Assembly: GCA_030849065.1 (NCBI GenBank)
Contig: JASAON010001582.1
Span: 1 to 58,902, forward strand
Origin: Jaenimonas drosophilae
Taxonomy: Eukaryota; Euglenozoa; Kinetoplastea; Trypanosomatida; Trypanosomatidae
DNA length: 58,902 nucleotides
Direction of reading: 5' to 3'
The notes beneath the pieces are model-generated. The model was not told the DNA's origin and did not search any database. It saw nothing but the letters and a program-made list of their open reading frames with translations. A program made the position numbers and the translations under genes. This document shows, one piece after another, positions 49,606 through 58,902 of this stretch (position 1 is the first letter of the stretch; each line of letters starts with the position of its first letter).

Positions 49606-52600
49606 ATGGATCACTACTACGTACATCCAAGCTCATCAACTGCTCACGTCTTTCATCTCTACAGCCAACAGCACGCATCGCTGCACTACCAACATGATGG
49701 CCACTACGTACACGATGATGTTGATGATGATGATGATGTTGTTGGTCTCTTCGAGTCACGGCTGAGTCGTGCCCTCGGCAGAAATGATCGAAGACTGGCA
49801 CAACAACAACAACGTCAGCGACCTCATCCTCCACATCATCACCATGTTTCATCAACAACATCCATGGCGAAACAGATGGAGGAACTCTGCCCCTATCATC
49901 GATCTGTGATGGAGGATGCGCGTCATCGTCATCATCAACGTCATGAACATCGTGAAAATGATCATCATAAGCGACGGCAACATCGCCGATCTTCACGCAA
50001 ATATGATGATGATGATGATGATGATGATGAGTACGTACATCACCGCCAGCCGCACATTTGTGGTCACCATCGTCATGGTTGTGGCGCCACTTCAACAACA
50101 ACAACATCATCGTCTTTTGTACTTCCCATGTTGCAGTGCAGAGCGCGTGCATCAACCGTAACTGCATCTGCACCTCCACGTCGTGTTGCGACAGAGGAGG
50201 AAAAGACGATGCTGTTGCCACTGCCGCAACACGGATACCGTCATGCGGAATTGGTTGAAGAAGGAACGGCAGGACGCTTGTTTCCTGAGTTTGAAGTGCT
50301 GCGCGAACACTTCATGTTGCCACAACAACAACAGCAACAACAACAGCGTGCGGAGATGAAGACGGATGATGATGGTACAACACCAACATGCAAACATCAT
50401 CATCGTCGTCGAGGAGAACAACACTCATCCACGAAGGCACGTCATCAACCAACGAGCGCGCACTCAGAGAAACAGAAGCCTGCTCCACGCCAACCATCAA
50501 CACAACGCACATATGAATCATCTTCATCGTCAAGTCGAAATGATGATAAGGATGATGATGGTAGGTGCGTGCACCAAACACAACAACATCGGCCACACGT
50601 ACAGAGCCCATCTACAACAACAACATCATCATCAACGAGCAGCTCACCACTTTCATCCAACACCACAAGTAGTGCAGATGCAGCACACTCCCCATCATCG
50701 TCCACCTCATCCAGCGAGGCTCCACAACCAAAGGTTCTTCATCGATATGATATTCACGTTATGCATCACTCATGCAACAACTCCGATGATGTTGATGTGT
50801 GTAGCTCCAAATCATCCAAGAATAAAGAAGAACGCTCATTGCAGAAACGTGTCCCGCAGAAGCTCACTAGCCGATCAACACAGACACCTCGCGACACACG
50901 TGATGATGATGTTGTTGTTGTTGCACCTCCAACAGCACAAGATGTGGTTGTGAAGGATGTACGTCACTCATCACCTGATGTGGTGGCATCTCCTCCACTC
51001 CGTGCCAGCTCCATATGTGAGCCTGCCTTCTCACCTCCACTTGTGCAAACAACACAATCTGAGCTCACGCCATCATCCATGCACCACCACGATCCGCACG
51101 ATGATGTGGTGGATGAGGCTTCTGTTGTTGTGGTTGCTGCATCTCCCGACGAAAGTGCCACGTTGGCTGATTTGACGGTCATCGCCACCGCCTCCTTTGC
51201 ACCAGAAGTCGGAGTAGATGCGCTACAACAAGAAGGGCACCATATGAACGTACTGGATGATGATGCATACGTACATGATGTTGTCGCAGAGGAGGATCCA
51301 CTGAATGATGATCTCTTCGACGACGTTGTTGATGATGCTGGTGATGATAAAGATGAAGAAGAGCTGATGGCGGCAACTGCACGTACCCCACCACCATCTC
51401 TCGCCGCCTCCACAACCACCATCGAAACAACAACTGTGGCCACAACAACCACAACAACAACAACATGGATGGAGAAGGAGTTGGTGGCAGATGGCATCTC
51501 CACAGGAAGGAGCAGCTCCATTCATTTACTCTCACCCGTGAGCTCCAGCACACATGGTGCTGTAACGCTGCTTCTCCCAGACTCGAGCACCAGCAGTGGC
51601 AAGATGACGGTGCACAAGAATGATGGCTTGGAGAAGGATGTTGTGGCATCTGAAGAAGGTGATGGTGATGCATCCAGCCGTGCACGTACACAACAAGAAC
51701 AAGAGCAATGTGCCACAACAACCACACCAAGCACAGCGTCCACCTCACCACAACCACAGTTTCCGAGCCCTAGCCAATCCACCTCCATCGCCAACTGGAG
51801 CAACATCTACGGCAGGTGTTTATCGGGCAGTGAAGGAACGGGTGCATCCGCCAACAACGCCACCATCATCACGTCGGATGAGCTCAAGCCGCAACCTCTG
51901 CGGGCAGTGGAGGTGTGCCAACCTGCTGTGGTTGTGTTGGATCCATCAACATCATCAACTACAACAACAACAACTACCACGACTACTACTACATCTGGTA
52001 GAAGGATTAATGCAGATACTCATGTACCGCCGAGTCCTGGGATGGAGATGAGCCCACCCGCCATCAACGCCCCCTCAACATCATCATCCACACCAGCAAC
52101 AACATCAAGTGTGGCACCTGTTCAGATTTATCGAGACGTTGTTGTACCATCCGGCCACATCAACTCACTCGATAGCTCACCACTTCAATCATCTTCTCAT
52201 GTACGACGGATGCTTCCGACGAGTGCGCGCCGCGACTCATCCACGCTGGTTGCGCGCAGTGATGCAGAGAGCCGTATTCCGTGGCAATCCGCATCTACAC
52301 AACTTCCACACGGAGAAACACCACGTCTCTCTGACGTTGCCATGTCGGGAACGATGGATGATGTTCTTGACGTACCCCCACACAGCATCCAGAACAACAA
52401 CAACAACATTCAACGTGTAGATGATGATGATGATCATCCGCAAGAGGAACCACTTCACACCTCCTCACAATCAGCCTCCTTGATGGAGCACCACACCGCG
52501 AAGAGCACATCACCATCCGTTTCGCTCCATCCCGAAGATCATCCAACACCTACTCCACTTGCGGGGGAACATGTTGGCACACAGCTCAACGCACCCAGTG

Positions 52601-54705
52601 GTGCCTCCCCAGCAACCACAACAACACATTCAGTACCTCTTCATGCAATGGCCATCACCGACCAGCCACGTCTGGAGGATCTGCAAGTGGTGGGATCTAC
52701 GCGAGACATCACGGAAGCATCACCAACAACAACAACAACAACACGCCAGCCGCCTGCACCCACGGCAAAGAAGGTGGTCAAGCCTCCCTCCCATCATCCC
52801 CCACGTCAAAAGCGGCCAGCGCGCAACACACAGCCGTCATCACCACGAGCATCCGCCACACCACTGGATTTGTCTGTGCATGGAAGTGCGCCAACAACAA
52901 CAACAACAGCATCATCACCATCAACGATGGCACCAACAACAGCCAAGGCAGCTCCACCTCCACCCGCCAAGAATATCAAGAAGAAGAAGATTATGGAGAT
53001 GAAGAAGGTGGCCAACACGGTTGTACAGCCCGCGCCTACCTCTGATGATGATGATGATGATGACGATGATGATGATGATGGCAGTTCCACCAACTCACCA
53101 GAGGAGAGCAGCAGTGAATCCAGCTCCGCGGAAGAAGAGGAAGAACAGGCCTCCACAGAGAACTCCAGCACCGCTCAGACCCCCAGTTCTGCAACTGTTG
53201 CCACGAAAACATCATCATCATCATCTTCATCCAACTCTACGGAGGAGTCATCTAATCCGCACACCAACACCTCATCTCCCGCCATAGCCACAACCACAAC
53301 GAACAAGCAGCCACCGGTGTCAGCCAAGACGAAGGCCAAGGCCAAACATCCTCCGCCACGTACATCTTCCAAGAAGCTGAGTTCCATGGTGCCTAAAAAG
53401 AAGGTGGCCAACAACGTCTCGAGCAGGTCCACTTCATCAAATGCAGGTACAACAACAACAACAACACCCGCATCTCCTCCCTTCACACAGAAGAAAAGAA
53501 AACAGCCACCGCATACGCCATCCACGAAGAGTTCAGCACGTTCGGCCAACTCGTACAGCGCGAGGAGCCCATCTGCCACCTCAGCCCTTGAGCTCCCGAG
53601 TACATCTACACCGGCGAGTGTGATGGAGCTCCATCCATCTGCCTCATCATCAACTCCTCTGACAACCATGAAGAAGCCACCAAACAACACACCCAACAAG
53701 GTGCCAGTTTCAGCAGGTGTCGTGGCACCATCGTCATCATCATCACGCAAGGTGAAGAAGCCGCCCGCACACAACATCATGAAGAAGGCTCCTCGTACCT
53801 CGCCAAGAACCTCCACGAAGAAGCAGCCACCTCCATCGTCAACCAACAACACCCAATTACCAATAACATCGCGGTCCGAGAGTAGTGAGCCCGTCGTGGC
53901 ATCACCTCTGCTTCCATCATCTTCATCGCCCTCCACACACAACACACAAGGCACGATGTCGGGCTCCGCCAACGACCACACAAGAGATCCATCCACCTCA
54001 CCACTTACAACAACACTTATAACGAAGACGAAGGTACCCTCACGCTCATCAAGCAAGGCAAGCCGATCCAACTCCGTCAGCGCGCACAACAACTCCGAGC
54101 ACATGCTGCCGAGTGCAGCCTCCACCTCTGTTGAATCTTCGCCACCTTCTGGATCTCCTCCTGTGGGAGTAGTGATGGCGGATGCACCGCAACAACATCA
54201 ACATCAGCCAGCCCAGCCCACCCAACCACATATCCCTGACGTATCTCCCCGACATCCTCCACGGAAGAAGTCCAGTGCTGACGAGGTGGATGACGATCAT
54301 CTCCGCAACAGCGCCTTGTACGAAGATGATGGAGCACCCACGCATCCAACCTCCACCATGGAAGATAAAGAGGAAGATGATAGTTCCGTGGATGGGGATG
54401 CCGAGGATGAGGCATCACCCACCGCCACATCATCATCTCCGTCCTACTCAAGCAGCTCTGCCGAAACAGAGGCCAGCCTCTTTCAGCCGCTGCACTACTA
54501 TGCCCCCGCCAGCAGCTTGACGCTCTCCCAGCAACGGCTGAATGGAGGCTCATCCTCCCAGCCTGCCATCACCACAGACAACACAGGTGATGGTGCGGAG
54601 CCCAAGACGAAGGAGGGTGAAGTGGATGTGGATGGTGATGACGACCAACAACAACAACACCTTAAACTTGCGGCTATGCATACGGCGAAGCCGCACCACG
54701 TGTAG
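49606..54705 (+). CDS. gene I: large Ser/Thr/Pro/Lys-rich protein, last of the low-complexity block
   Basis: The protein has 1699 residues. The frame opens at a GTG (49603) directly before ATG 49606 (MDHYYVHPSS). Residues 1-70 are Tyr/His-rich, then GLFESRLSRALGRNDRRLA. Residues about 90-170 are His/Arg-rich with scattered Cys (ELCPYH, CGHHRHGCG), too irregular to call a metal-binding domain. Near residue 220 an ordered-looking stretch reads LVEEGTAGRLFPEFEVLREHFML, followed by a Gln run. The centre is Ser/Thr/Asp-rich with Thr runs and includes STQTPRDTR, an xQT motif as in gene G. From residue about 1040 it becomes Lys/Pro/Ser-rich with an acidic run of about 10 Asp and SSSESSSAEEEEE, resembling a nucleolar or chromatin-type acidic/basic patchwork (inference). 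Near the end is SLFQPLHYYAPASSLTLSQQRL. No MNFS, YWPYLSP or RHGFWGEA box is present, so membership in the family rests on composition and position. Confidence 0.83.
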   Translation: MDHYYVHPSSSTAHVFHLYSQQHASLHYQHDGHYVHDDVDDDDDVVGLFESRLSRALGRNDRRLAQQQQRQRPHPPHHHHVSSTTSMAKQMEELCPYHRSVMEDARHRHHQRHEHRENDHHKRRQHRRSSRKYDDDDDDDDEYVHHRQPHICGHHRHGCGATSTTTTSSSFVLPMLQCRARASTVTASAPPRRVATEEEKTMLLPLPQHGYRHAELVEEGTAGRLFPEFEVLREHFMLPQQQQQQQQRAEMKTDDDGTTPTCKHHHRRRGEQHSSTKARHQPTSAHSEKQKPAPRQPSTQRTYESSSSSSRNDDKDDDGRCVHQTQQHRPHVQSPSTTTTSSSTSSSPLSSNTTSSADAAHSPSSSTSSSEAPQPKVLHRYDIHVMHHSCNNSDDVDVCSSKSSKNKEERSLQKRVPQKLTSRSTQTPRDTRDDDVVVVAPPTAQDVVVKDVRHSSPDVVASPPLRASSICEPAFSPPLVQTTQSELTPSSMHHHDPHDDVVDEASVVVVAASPDESATLADLTVIATASFAPEVGVDALQQEGHHMNVLDDDAYVHDVVAEEDPLNDDLFDDVVDDAGDDKDEEELMAATARTPPPSLAASTTTIETTTVATTTTTTTTWMEKELVADGISTGRSSSIHLLSPVSSSTHGAVTLLLPDSSTSSGKMTVHKNDGLEKDVVASEEGDGDASSRARTQQEQEQCATTTTPSTASTSPQPQFPSPSQSTSIANWSNIYGRCLSGSEGTGASANNATIITSDELKPQPLRAVEVCQPAVVVLDPSTSSTTTTTTTTTTTTSGRRINADTHVPPSPGMEMSPPAINAPSTSSSTPATTSSVAPVQIYRDVVVPSGHINSLDSSPLQSSSHVRRMLPTSARRDSSTLVARSDAESRIPWQSASTQLPHGETPRLSDVAMSGTMDDVLDVPPHSIQNNNNNIQRVDDDDDHPQEEPLHTSSQSASLMEHHTAKSTSPSVSLHPEDHPTPTPLAGEHVGTQLNAPSGASPATTTTHSVPLHAMAITDQPRLEDLQVVGSTRDITEASPTTTTTTRQPPAPTAKKVVKPPSHHPPRQKRPARNTQPSSPRASATPLDLSVHGSAPTTTTTASSPSTMAPTTAKAAPPPPAKNIKKKKIMEMKKVANTVVQPAPTSDDDDDDDDDDDDGSSTNSPEESSSESSSAEEEEEQASTENSSTAQTPSSATVATKTSSSSSSSNSTEESSNPHTNTSSPAIATTTTNKQPPVSAKTKAKAKHPPPRTSSKKLSSMVPKKKVANNVSSRSTSSNAGTTTTTTPASPPFTQKKRKQPPHTPSTKSSARSANSYSARSPSATSALELPSTSTPASVMELHPSASSSTPLTTMKKPPNNTPNKVPVSAGVVAPSSSSSRKVKKPPAHNIMKKAPRTSPRTSTKKQPPPSSTNNTQLPITSRSESSEPVVASPLLPSSSSPSTHNTQGTMSGSANDHTRDPSTSPLTTTLITKTKVPSRSSSKASRSNSVSAHNNSEHMLPSAASTSVESSPPSGSPPVGVVMADAPQQHQHQPAQPTQPHIPDVSPRHPPRKKSSADEVDDDHLRNSALYEDDGAPTHPTSTMEDKEEDDSSVDGDAEDEASPTATSSSPSYSSSSAETEASLFQPLHYYAPASSLTLSQQRLNGGSSSQPAITTDNTGDGAEPKTKEGEVDVDGDDDQQQQHLKLAAMHTAKPHHV

Positions 54706-55295
54706 CCCACCCACAGCACTCAATCCGTTTCTGACCCAATCCTGGCGCTGAAGGTCAGATGCTTTTGGTGTTCGCCCCTCTCATATGAAGCCCCTGTACG
54801 TAGTTGATGTGCATACATACACATGTACATGAATGAATCAATACTGTTGTTATTCTTCCATGCCCATCGTACAGTGCGGCATCTTGCTGCATCGCAGTGT
54901 GTTCCGCTTTATGTAGCTCGGTTTCACCTCCTCTCCGTACTTACCTGTTCGGTTCATCGATTTTTTCGTTCTATTACTTCAGCATCTTCCCCCACCTCTC
55001 TGCAACAATACTACACAACCACATTATGGAACACACACACACACGCACACACCTCCCCATCTCATCCATGCACACACACACTCGCTTCACATTTGTAAAA
55101 CCATCATTCTATATCTATGTTCTTCACCTCCTTCTCTACACTTCCATCAAGCCTATTCCAACAACCAAGAACACAACACACCTGTGGTCTCATCTCGCCC
55201 GATCACACACCATATACCCTCTTAACCCAACAACACACACGCAGATACATACCAGCCATCTTCACTAGGGTGTTGTTGTGCCTCAGTCATTGTGG
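54706..55295 (+). other. spacer between genes I and J
   Basis: T/C tracts, a CA-rich stretch at about 55030-55080, and the acceptor tract at 54921-54982. No triplet runs: the composition changes here and stays different to the right edge. No gene is seen. Confidence 0.6.
54921..54982 (+). promoter_or_regulatory. candidate spliced-leader acceptor for gene J
   Basis: Long T/C tract (TTTCACCTCCTCTCCGTACT, then GATTTTTTCGTTCTATTACT) ending TTCAG, with AG at 54981-54982. Another AG (CACTAG) lies at 55267-55268, closer to the start. Confidence 0.45.
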
Positions 55296-55727
55296 ATGGA
55301 GTTTCATCACAAGAAGCTGCCACTGTGGGTGTCTCGTCCCACAGACCCCCCAAGTCAGTGCAATCGTCGGCGCCAACCTCACTCGGTGAGCAAAGACCGC
55401 CTCATCACCCTCTACGTGGCTAGTGTCAGCGACATCAACTGCCCCGCGAGCAACACACGTCGGCGTGAGAGTGTGGTGGCAACGGAGGATGGCTCTGTAG
55501 ATGTGTGGCTGGCACCTGCCGCCTCCACCTCAGCGGAGCGCATTCAGTGGGTGGCCGACCCGCCATCGTGGATTCGGCAGATGGAGGCAGAGGTGCTCGA
55601 TGAGGAGGTCGAGGAGGCAGAGAGCGCCGCACTCAGTCCAAGTGTACGGCCACCAATGTGGCTGCAGTGCGTGGATAGAAGCCAGATTCACTACGAGCAG
55701 GTATCCTACTCCACCACAGAGTATTAG
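55296..55727 (+). CDS. gene J: small conserved-looking hypothetical protein
   Basis: The protein has 143 residues. The frame is open from a GTG at 55278; the first ATG is 55296 (MEFHHKKLPLWVS). Unlike genes A to I it has no homopeptides and a balanced composition with several Trp: LITLYVASVSDINCP, then SVVATEDGSVDVWLAP, ERIQWVADPPSWIRQMEAEVLDEEVEEAE (probably a helix), PPMWLQCVDRSQIHYEQ and a Ser/Thr/Tyr tail, SYSTTEY. The basic N-terminal part (RRRQPHS) is followed by the hydrophobic patch LITLYVAS, too short for a membrane helix. I do not recognise the family. It is a likely cytosolic protein and an ordinary neighbour that marks the right border of the low-complexity block. The GC-rich third codon positions support coding. 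Confidence 0.75.
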   Translation: MEFHHKKLPLWVSRPTDPPSQCNRRRQPHSVSKDRLITLYVASVSDINCPASNTRRRESVVATEDGSVDVWLAPAASTSAERIQWVADPPSWIRQMEAEVLDEEVEEAESAALSPSVRPPMWLQCVDRSQIHYEQVSYSTTEY

Positions 55728-57842
55728 GTGTAGCCCCTGGATGAGATGAATGCATCCACATTGAAACCCTTTTTTTTTCTTTTTGTGTGTGTGCGTGTGT
55801 GTGCCTGTCAGCACCTCTGCCTCCAGCATCACCTTCCGCCGTCACAGGGCAATCTTCACACGCAGCATCAGATGCACCCCATGCATGGTTGGTGTGTTGA
55901 TGTGGTGAATTATCATTCTTACTTTTTCTTGTTTTTTGTGTCGCTGTGAAACATCTGGATGACGGCTGGCATACGTGTATGGATGCATGGATGGACGTCT
56001 GCTCAAGCATTATTCGGTACACACACACACACACACATAAATCAATTGCTGCTTATTGCTGCAGCGGAAGGAACGAAACCTTGTTGGAGTATTCCGCCCC
56101 TCATTCTTTTTTCATTCGCATTGATTTTCTTGTTACGTGGTTGGTAGATGTGCATACGTCCCACAGCAAGGCCCCCCCCTTCCCTTACCTCAGCTGTGGG
56201 CCACATCGTCATCATTTTTTCTTATTTTGCGGATGTTCTATTCATTCTCTTCATGTACGCTATATACATGCGCATGCGCTGGTAGTTGTTGCTTCTTAAC
56301 CGGATACAACATATTTGCCTAGGCGTAAGTTGTGTGGCTGGATGTGGATGTCTGTACGTGCACGTGCACGTCTTCATTCACAGTACACCCACACACAGAG
56401 AGATGCACGCTCACAAGATAATTCGGGGGAAAAGTTTTTCTTCTTTTTTCTTTTTTTCCTTTGTAAACAGATGGATGCCCTCCCCCTCCCCCTGTGACTC
56501 AGTGCCGTACACACGCGGCTGACGCTGATGTAGCTCACACAGCACCAACACAGTTGCCTTCCATCCAACACCCCCACCCATGTTTCCTTACCCCCACTTT
56601 TTGATGCGATGGTTTTTCTGCTCATTATCATATGCCATGCATTCCGTTGTTTGTTTGTTCCAGGTTTTCTGTATGCCAAGAGAGTCGTTTGCTACGAGGT
56701 GAAGTGGGCCACAACACCACACTTCCCTGTCATCACATGAGGATGGCTGCTCTCGTCTTTGCTTGGACTTGTCAGTTGCACACCACACCGACCCCCTTCC
56801 TACCCCTCTCTATTTCTCTCTCTCTCTTTTCTGTTCTTTCCCCTGTATCCAAATCCTCGTCATCCACGGTGAAGTATTCATCTCCAGTGTGGGAGGCTTA
56901 TGTGGATGTTTCATTTTGTTTTTCTTGATGTTCTTCTCTCATTACCTCTTCCACGTTTCACCTGACAGCGGCACTTCTTAGACGCAGTGGAGGAATTCTT
57001 CTTTGTGGAGAGTATGTACGCCCCCCCCCCTTCTCCCCTTGTGAAACTCAGAAGAATGAAATGCATCAGTGTGCTACAATTGCTCACGCATCTGCTTGAT
57101 TGAGGACCACAACAAGTGTTCTGAATGTGTGTGCGATCAACCAACGAAAATACACTATTCTACAAACACACATAGAATGCATACACGGATGCAAATATAT
57201 CAATGCAAACGCGTCTTCGGACTTGTTTTTCTTTCTTTATTCACCGCACCCCATTCTCCCTATCCTCCATTCATTCACGTTTCTATGCACCCAGTGCTGG
57301 ATGTTGTGCCAGCGCATGGTAAAGTTCATGGAAGTGGCCGGGCTTGTTCCGGTGGGTACCTTTTACTGTGTACTTCTCTTTTTTGTTTCAAGGACGCGAA
57401 GTGAAGTGCCTGTTGAAGATACCCTCCCCTCCCTCTCGTGTGCGTGCAACCCTACTTGTGTGCTGAACCAGCGTGTACGTCAATAGCAGGCAAACGTTTG
57501 TGCCCCCCCCCCTCATTTTATACTCTGTCTTCTCTCCTCATCCTCATCTTCATCATTCTTCTACACATTGTAGTTTTGGTTGTAGTAGCTACAATCGTGT
57601 TGCCACCTCTAGTGATAATCTACGCTAGAGTGGCACGCTCACGCAGACCGCAAAGTAGTTGGCTGCGCACTCCCTCTCTCTCTCTCTCTTTCGTTGTACA
57701 ATCTCCGCAGTTGCTGTGTGTTGTTCTTTTTTCTTTCTATTTCTTCCCGCGTCTGATTCCACAACCTCGACCTCTGGACGGGATACCTCCCCTCACCCAC
57801 CATCACTTTCATTCCAATCAACCTTAGACCACCTGACCCAAC
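55728..57842 (+). other. 2.1-kb spacer between genes J and K, rich in pyrimidine tracts
   Basis: The longest spacer. T/C tracts followed by AG occur at about 55768-55810, 56103-56147, 56435-56471, 56940-56969 and 57670-57709, with further tracts at 56802-56856 and 57720-57754. CA runs lie at 56018-56036, and C-runs at about 56168, 57021 and 57505. The longest reading (57438-57827) lacks an ATG and is a translation of T-tracts. I see no gene; a noncoding RNA or small exon cannot be excluded. Confidence 0.5.
57670..57709 (+). promoter_or_regulatory. candidate spliced-leader acceptor for gene K
   Basis: A CT microsatellite (57672-57690) continues as TTTCGTTGTACAATCTCCGCAG, with AG at 57708-57709. 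A second candidate is the TTAG at 57826-57827 after a C/T/A tract, 15 nt before the gene K start. Confidence 0.5.
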
Positions 57843-58902
57843 ATGAGTGCCTCCCTGCCACCACCACGGCTGGAGCCCATCCCAGGGGCTTCTCCGAGTA
57901 CTGCCCGGGCAACCAACCCACCCACCGCACCCGTGACCAAGCGTGCCCGCGACTTCCTTGCCGCCACCAAACACCTGGACTACAACCCTCAGCGGCACAA
58001 GGTACCCAAGTGGATTCCCAAGCCCGACTTCATCTTCCTCCCACCCTACAACTACGACCCTGCACTCTACCCGAAACATCCGCGACCATTGTATGAAGGC
58101 TTCCACGGACTTCCCAAGGATGCAAACAAACGTCCCCCAGACACCATTGACCGCACACGTACAGAGGTGCCATACCTTAAGCAGCACCACGTCTATCCTA
58201 GCCCAGCCGATGAAACACCTGCAGCACCGCAACGCACCCCGCGCCAACCCCATGACTCGCAACCATCCTCAGCACCCACATACACACTTCCACCTGCTCT
58301 GCCAAGCAAGCCACCAGCTGATCATCAGCCCACACGACCAACCTATAGCCGGCCAACACGAGATCCACCCCAGCAGGCGTACCCTGGCCAAGCTGCTCAG
58401 CCTGGAGGCCAACCCCAGCAGGTGTACCCTGGCCAGGCCTACCCGGGAGCAGCCGGTCAACCCCAGCAGGCGTACCCTGGCCAAGCTGCTCAGCCTGGAG
58501 GCCAACCCCAGCAGGTGTACCCTGGCCAAGCTGCTCAGCCTGCAGGTCAACCCCAGCAGGCGTACCCTGGCCAAGCTGCTCAGCCTGCAGGTCAACCCCA
58601 GCAGGCGTACCCTGGCCAAGCTGCTCAGCCTGGAGGTCAACCGCAGCAGGCGTACCCTGGCCAAGCTGCTCAGCCTGGAGGTCAACCGCAGCAGGTGTAC
58701 CCTGGCCAAGCTGCTCAGCCTGGAGGTCAACCGCAGCAGGTGTACCCTGGCCAAGCTGCTCAGCCTGGAGGCCAACCCCAGCAGGTGTACCCTGGCCAAG
58801 CTGCTCAGCCTGGAGGTCAACCCCAGCAGGCGTACCCTGGCCAAGCTGCTCAGCCTGGAGGTCAACCCCAGCAGGCGTACCCTGGCCAAGCTGCTCAGCC
58901 TG
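57843..58902 (+). CDS. gene K: N-terminal part of a protein with 15-residue Pro/Gln/Gly/Ala repeats (cut by right edge)
   Basis: From ATG 57843 the frame is open to the window end, 353 codons so far. The first 175 residues read [20 protein letters not shown], then a distinct segment: [75 protein letters not shown]. It is rich in Pro, Tyr and Lys. From residue 176 on it is a tandem repeat of [15 protein letters not shown], with Ala/Val and Gly/Ala alternation. Such P-Y-G-Q-rich repeats resemble the disordered tails of some annexins and RNA-binding proteins only in composition. No signal peptide. I do not recognise the family. GC-rich and free of CAA/GAT runs, it is unlike genes A to I. Confidence 0.8.
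   Translation, partial: MSASLPPPRLEPIPGASPSTARATNPPTAPVTKRARDFLAATKHLDYNPQRHKVPKWIPKPDFIFLPPYNYDPALYPKHPRPLYEGFHGLPKDANKRPPDTIDRTRTEVPYLKQHHVYPSPADETPAAPQRTPRQPHDSQPSSAPTYTLPPALPSKPPADHQPTRPTYSRPTRDPPQQAYPGQAAQPGGQPQQVYPGQAYPGAAGQPQQAYPGQAAQPGGQPQQVYPGQAAQPAGQPQQAYPGQAAQPAGQPQQAYPGQAAQPGGQPQQAYPGQAAQPGGQPQQVYPGQAAQPGGQPQQVYPGQAAQPGGQPQQVYPGQAAQPGGQPQQAYPGQAAQPGGQPQQAYPGQAAQP
58368..58902 (+). repeat. 45-bp minisatellite in gene K, about 12 copies in the window
   Basis: The 15-codon unit PQQ[AV]YPGQAAQP[GA]GQ begins at 58368 and runs past the window end. The second unit is one codon longer and altered (QAYPGAAGQ). The others differ by only one to four bases, so copy number is likely variable. 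Confidence 0.92.

Noticed and set aside
49776..50100. Zinc-binding domain in gene I from scattered Cys and His (CPYH, CGHHRHGCG)
   Set aside because: Spacing does not match a known finger, His is abundant everywhere in these proteins, and the Cys residues are too few.
3000..54000. Cis-spliced introns inside the giant ORFs
   Set aside because: The frames are uninterrupted over up to 10 kb, so no intron is needed to explain them. The GT...AG patterns are all consistent with chance.
1..58902. tRNA, rRNA, spliced-leader RNA genes, telomeric repeats or retroelements
   Set aside because: I looked for cloverleaf-type boxes, long conserved RNA sequence, TTAGGG arrays and reverse transcriptase motifs and saw none. 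A covariance-model scan would be needed to exclude small RNAs.

Overview
The window looks like nuclear DNA of a protist, most probably a kinetoplastid (Euglenozoa). All twelve genes I can support lie on the + strand. They are intronless, and spacers of about 0.3-2.1 kb separate them. Most spacers carry T/C-rich tracts followed by an AG shortly before the first ATG, which is what spliced-leader trans-splicing of a polycistronic transcript requires. For six genes (A, C, D, G, H, I) there is no ATG at all between the candidate acceptor and the start of the long ORF. No tRNA, rRNA, prokaryotic signal, transposon or CRISPR array was seen. The species cannot be named from this sequence.

Layout. 1-162: C-terminus of a multi-pass membrane protein, cut by the window edge. 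968-48824 and 49606-54705: nine consecutive genes, here called A to I, of 512, 3399, 1582, 1449, 3049, 1596, 2195, 309 and 1699 residues. They encode proteins dominated by Ser, His, Asp, Asn, Gln, Thr and Pro, with homopeptides from CAA/AAC/ACA, TCA/CAT and GAT triplet runs. No signal peptide or membrane segment was noticed in them. 55296-55727: a small, ordinary-looking 143-residue gene (J). 57843-58902: the start of a gene (K) with a 45-bp Pro/Gln/Gly/Ala minisatellite, cut by the right edge. J, K and the left partial gene lack the triplet runs, so the nine-gene block has visible borders.

The main point of interest is that A to I are not just unrelated low-complexity ORFs. Short conserved boxes link them. 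C and D share a repeated module (SFPPVSEY then YYSRLxPSA, with DYADHF and SESA..AIR boxes), an MNFS box, and a C-terminal box around YWPYLSP. B has a weaker version of the last two. B and E both end in RHGFWGEA. B and F, and less clearly A and H, carry short helix-like repeats (pattern L-x-x-F-h-x-x-L-[KR]-x-[DE]-A-D). E and G share an N-terminal GDEELHYL/NDEEARYL box. I infer an expanding tandem family of very large, mostly disordered, probably cytosolic or cytoskeletal scaffold proteins. In-gene tandem duplications (501 bp in C, 459 bp and about 770 bp in E, about 165 bp in B, 132 bp in D) and apparent gene conversion between C and D indicate continuing turnover. Gene G and, to a lesser degree, E and I contain several xQT motifs resembling dynein light chain LC8 ligands, which would fit a scaffold role. 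The function of every gene here is otherwise unknown to me.
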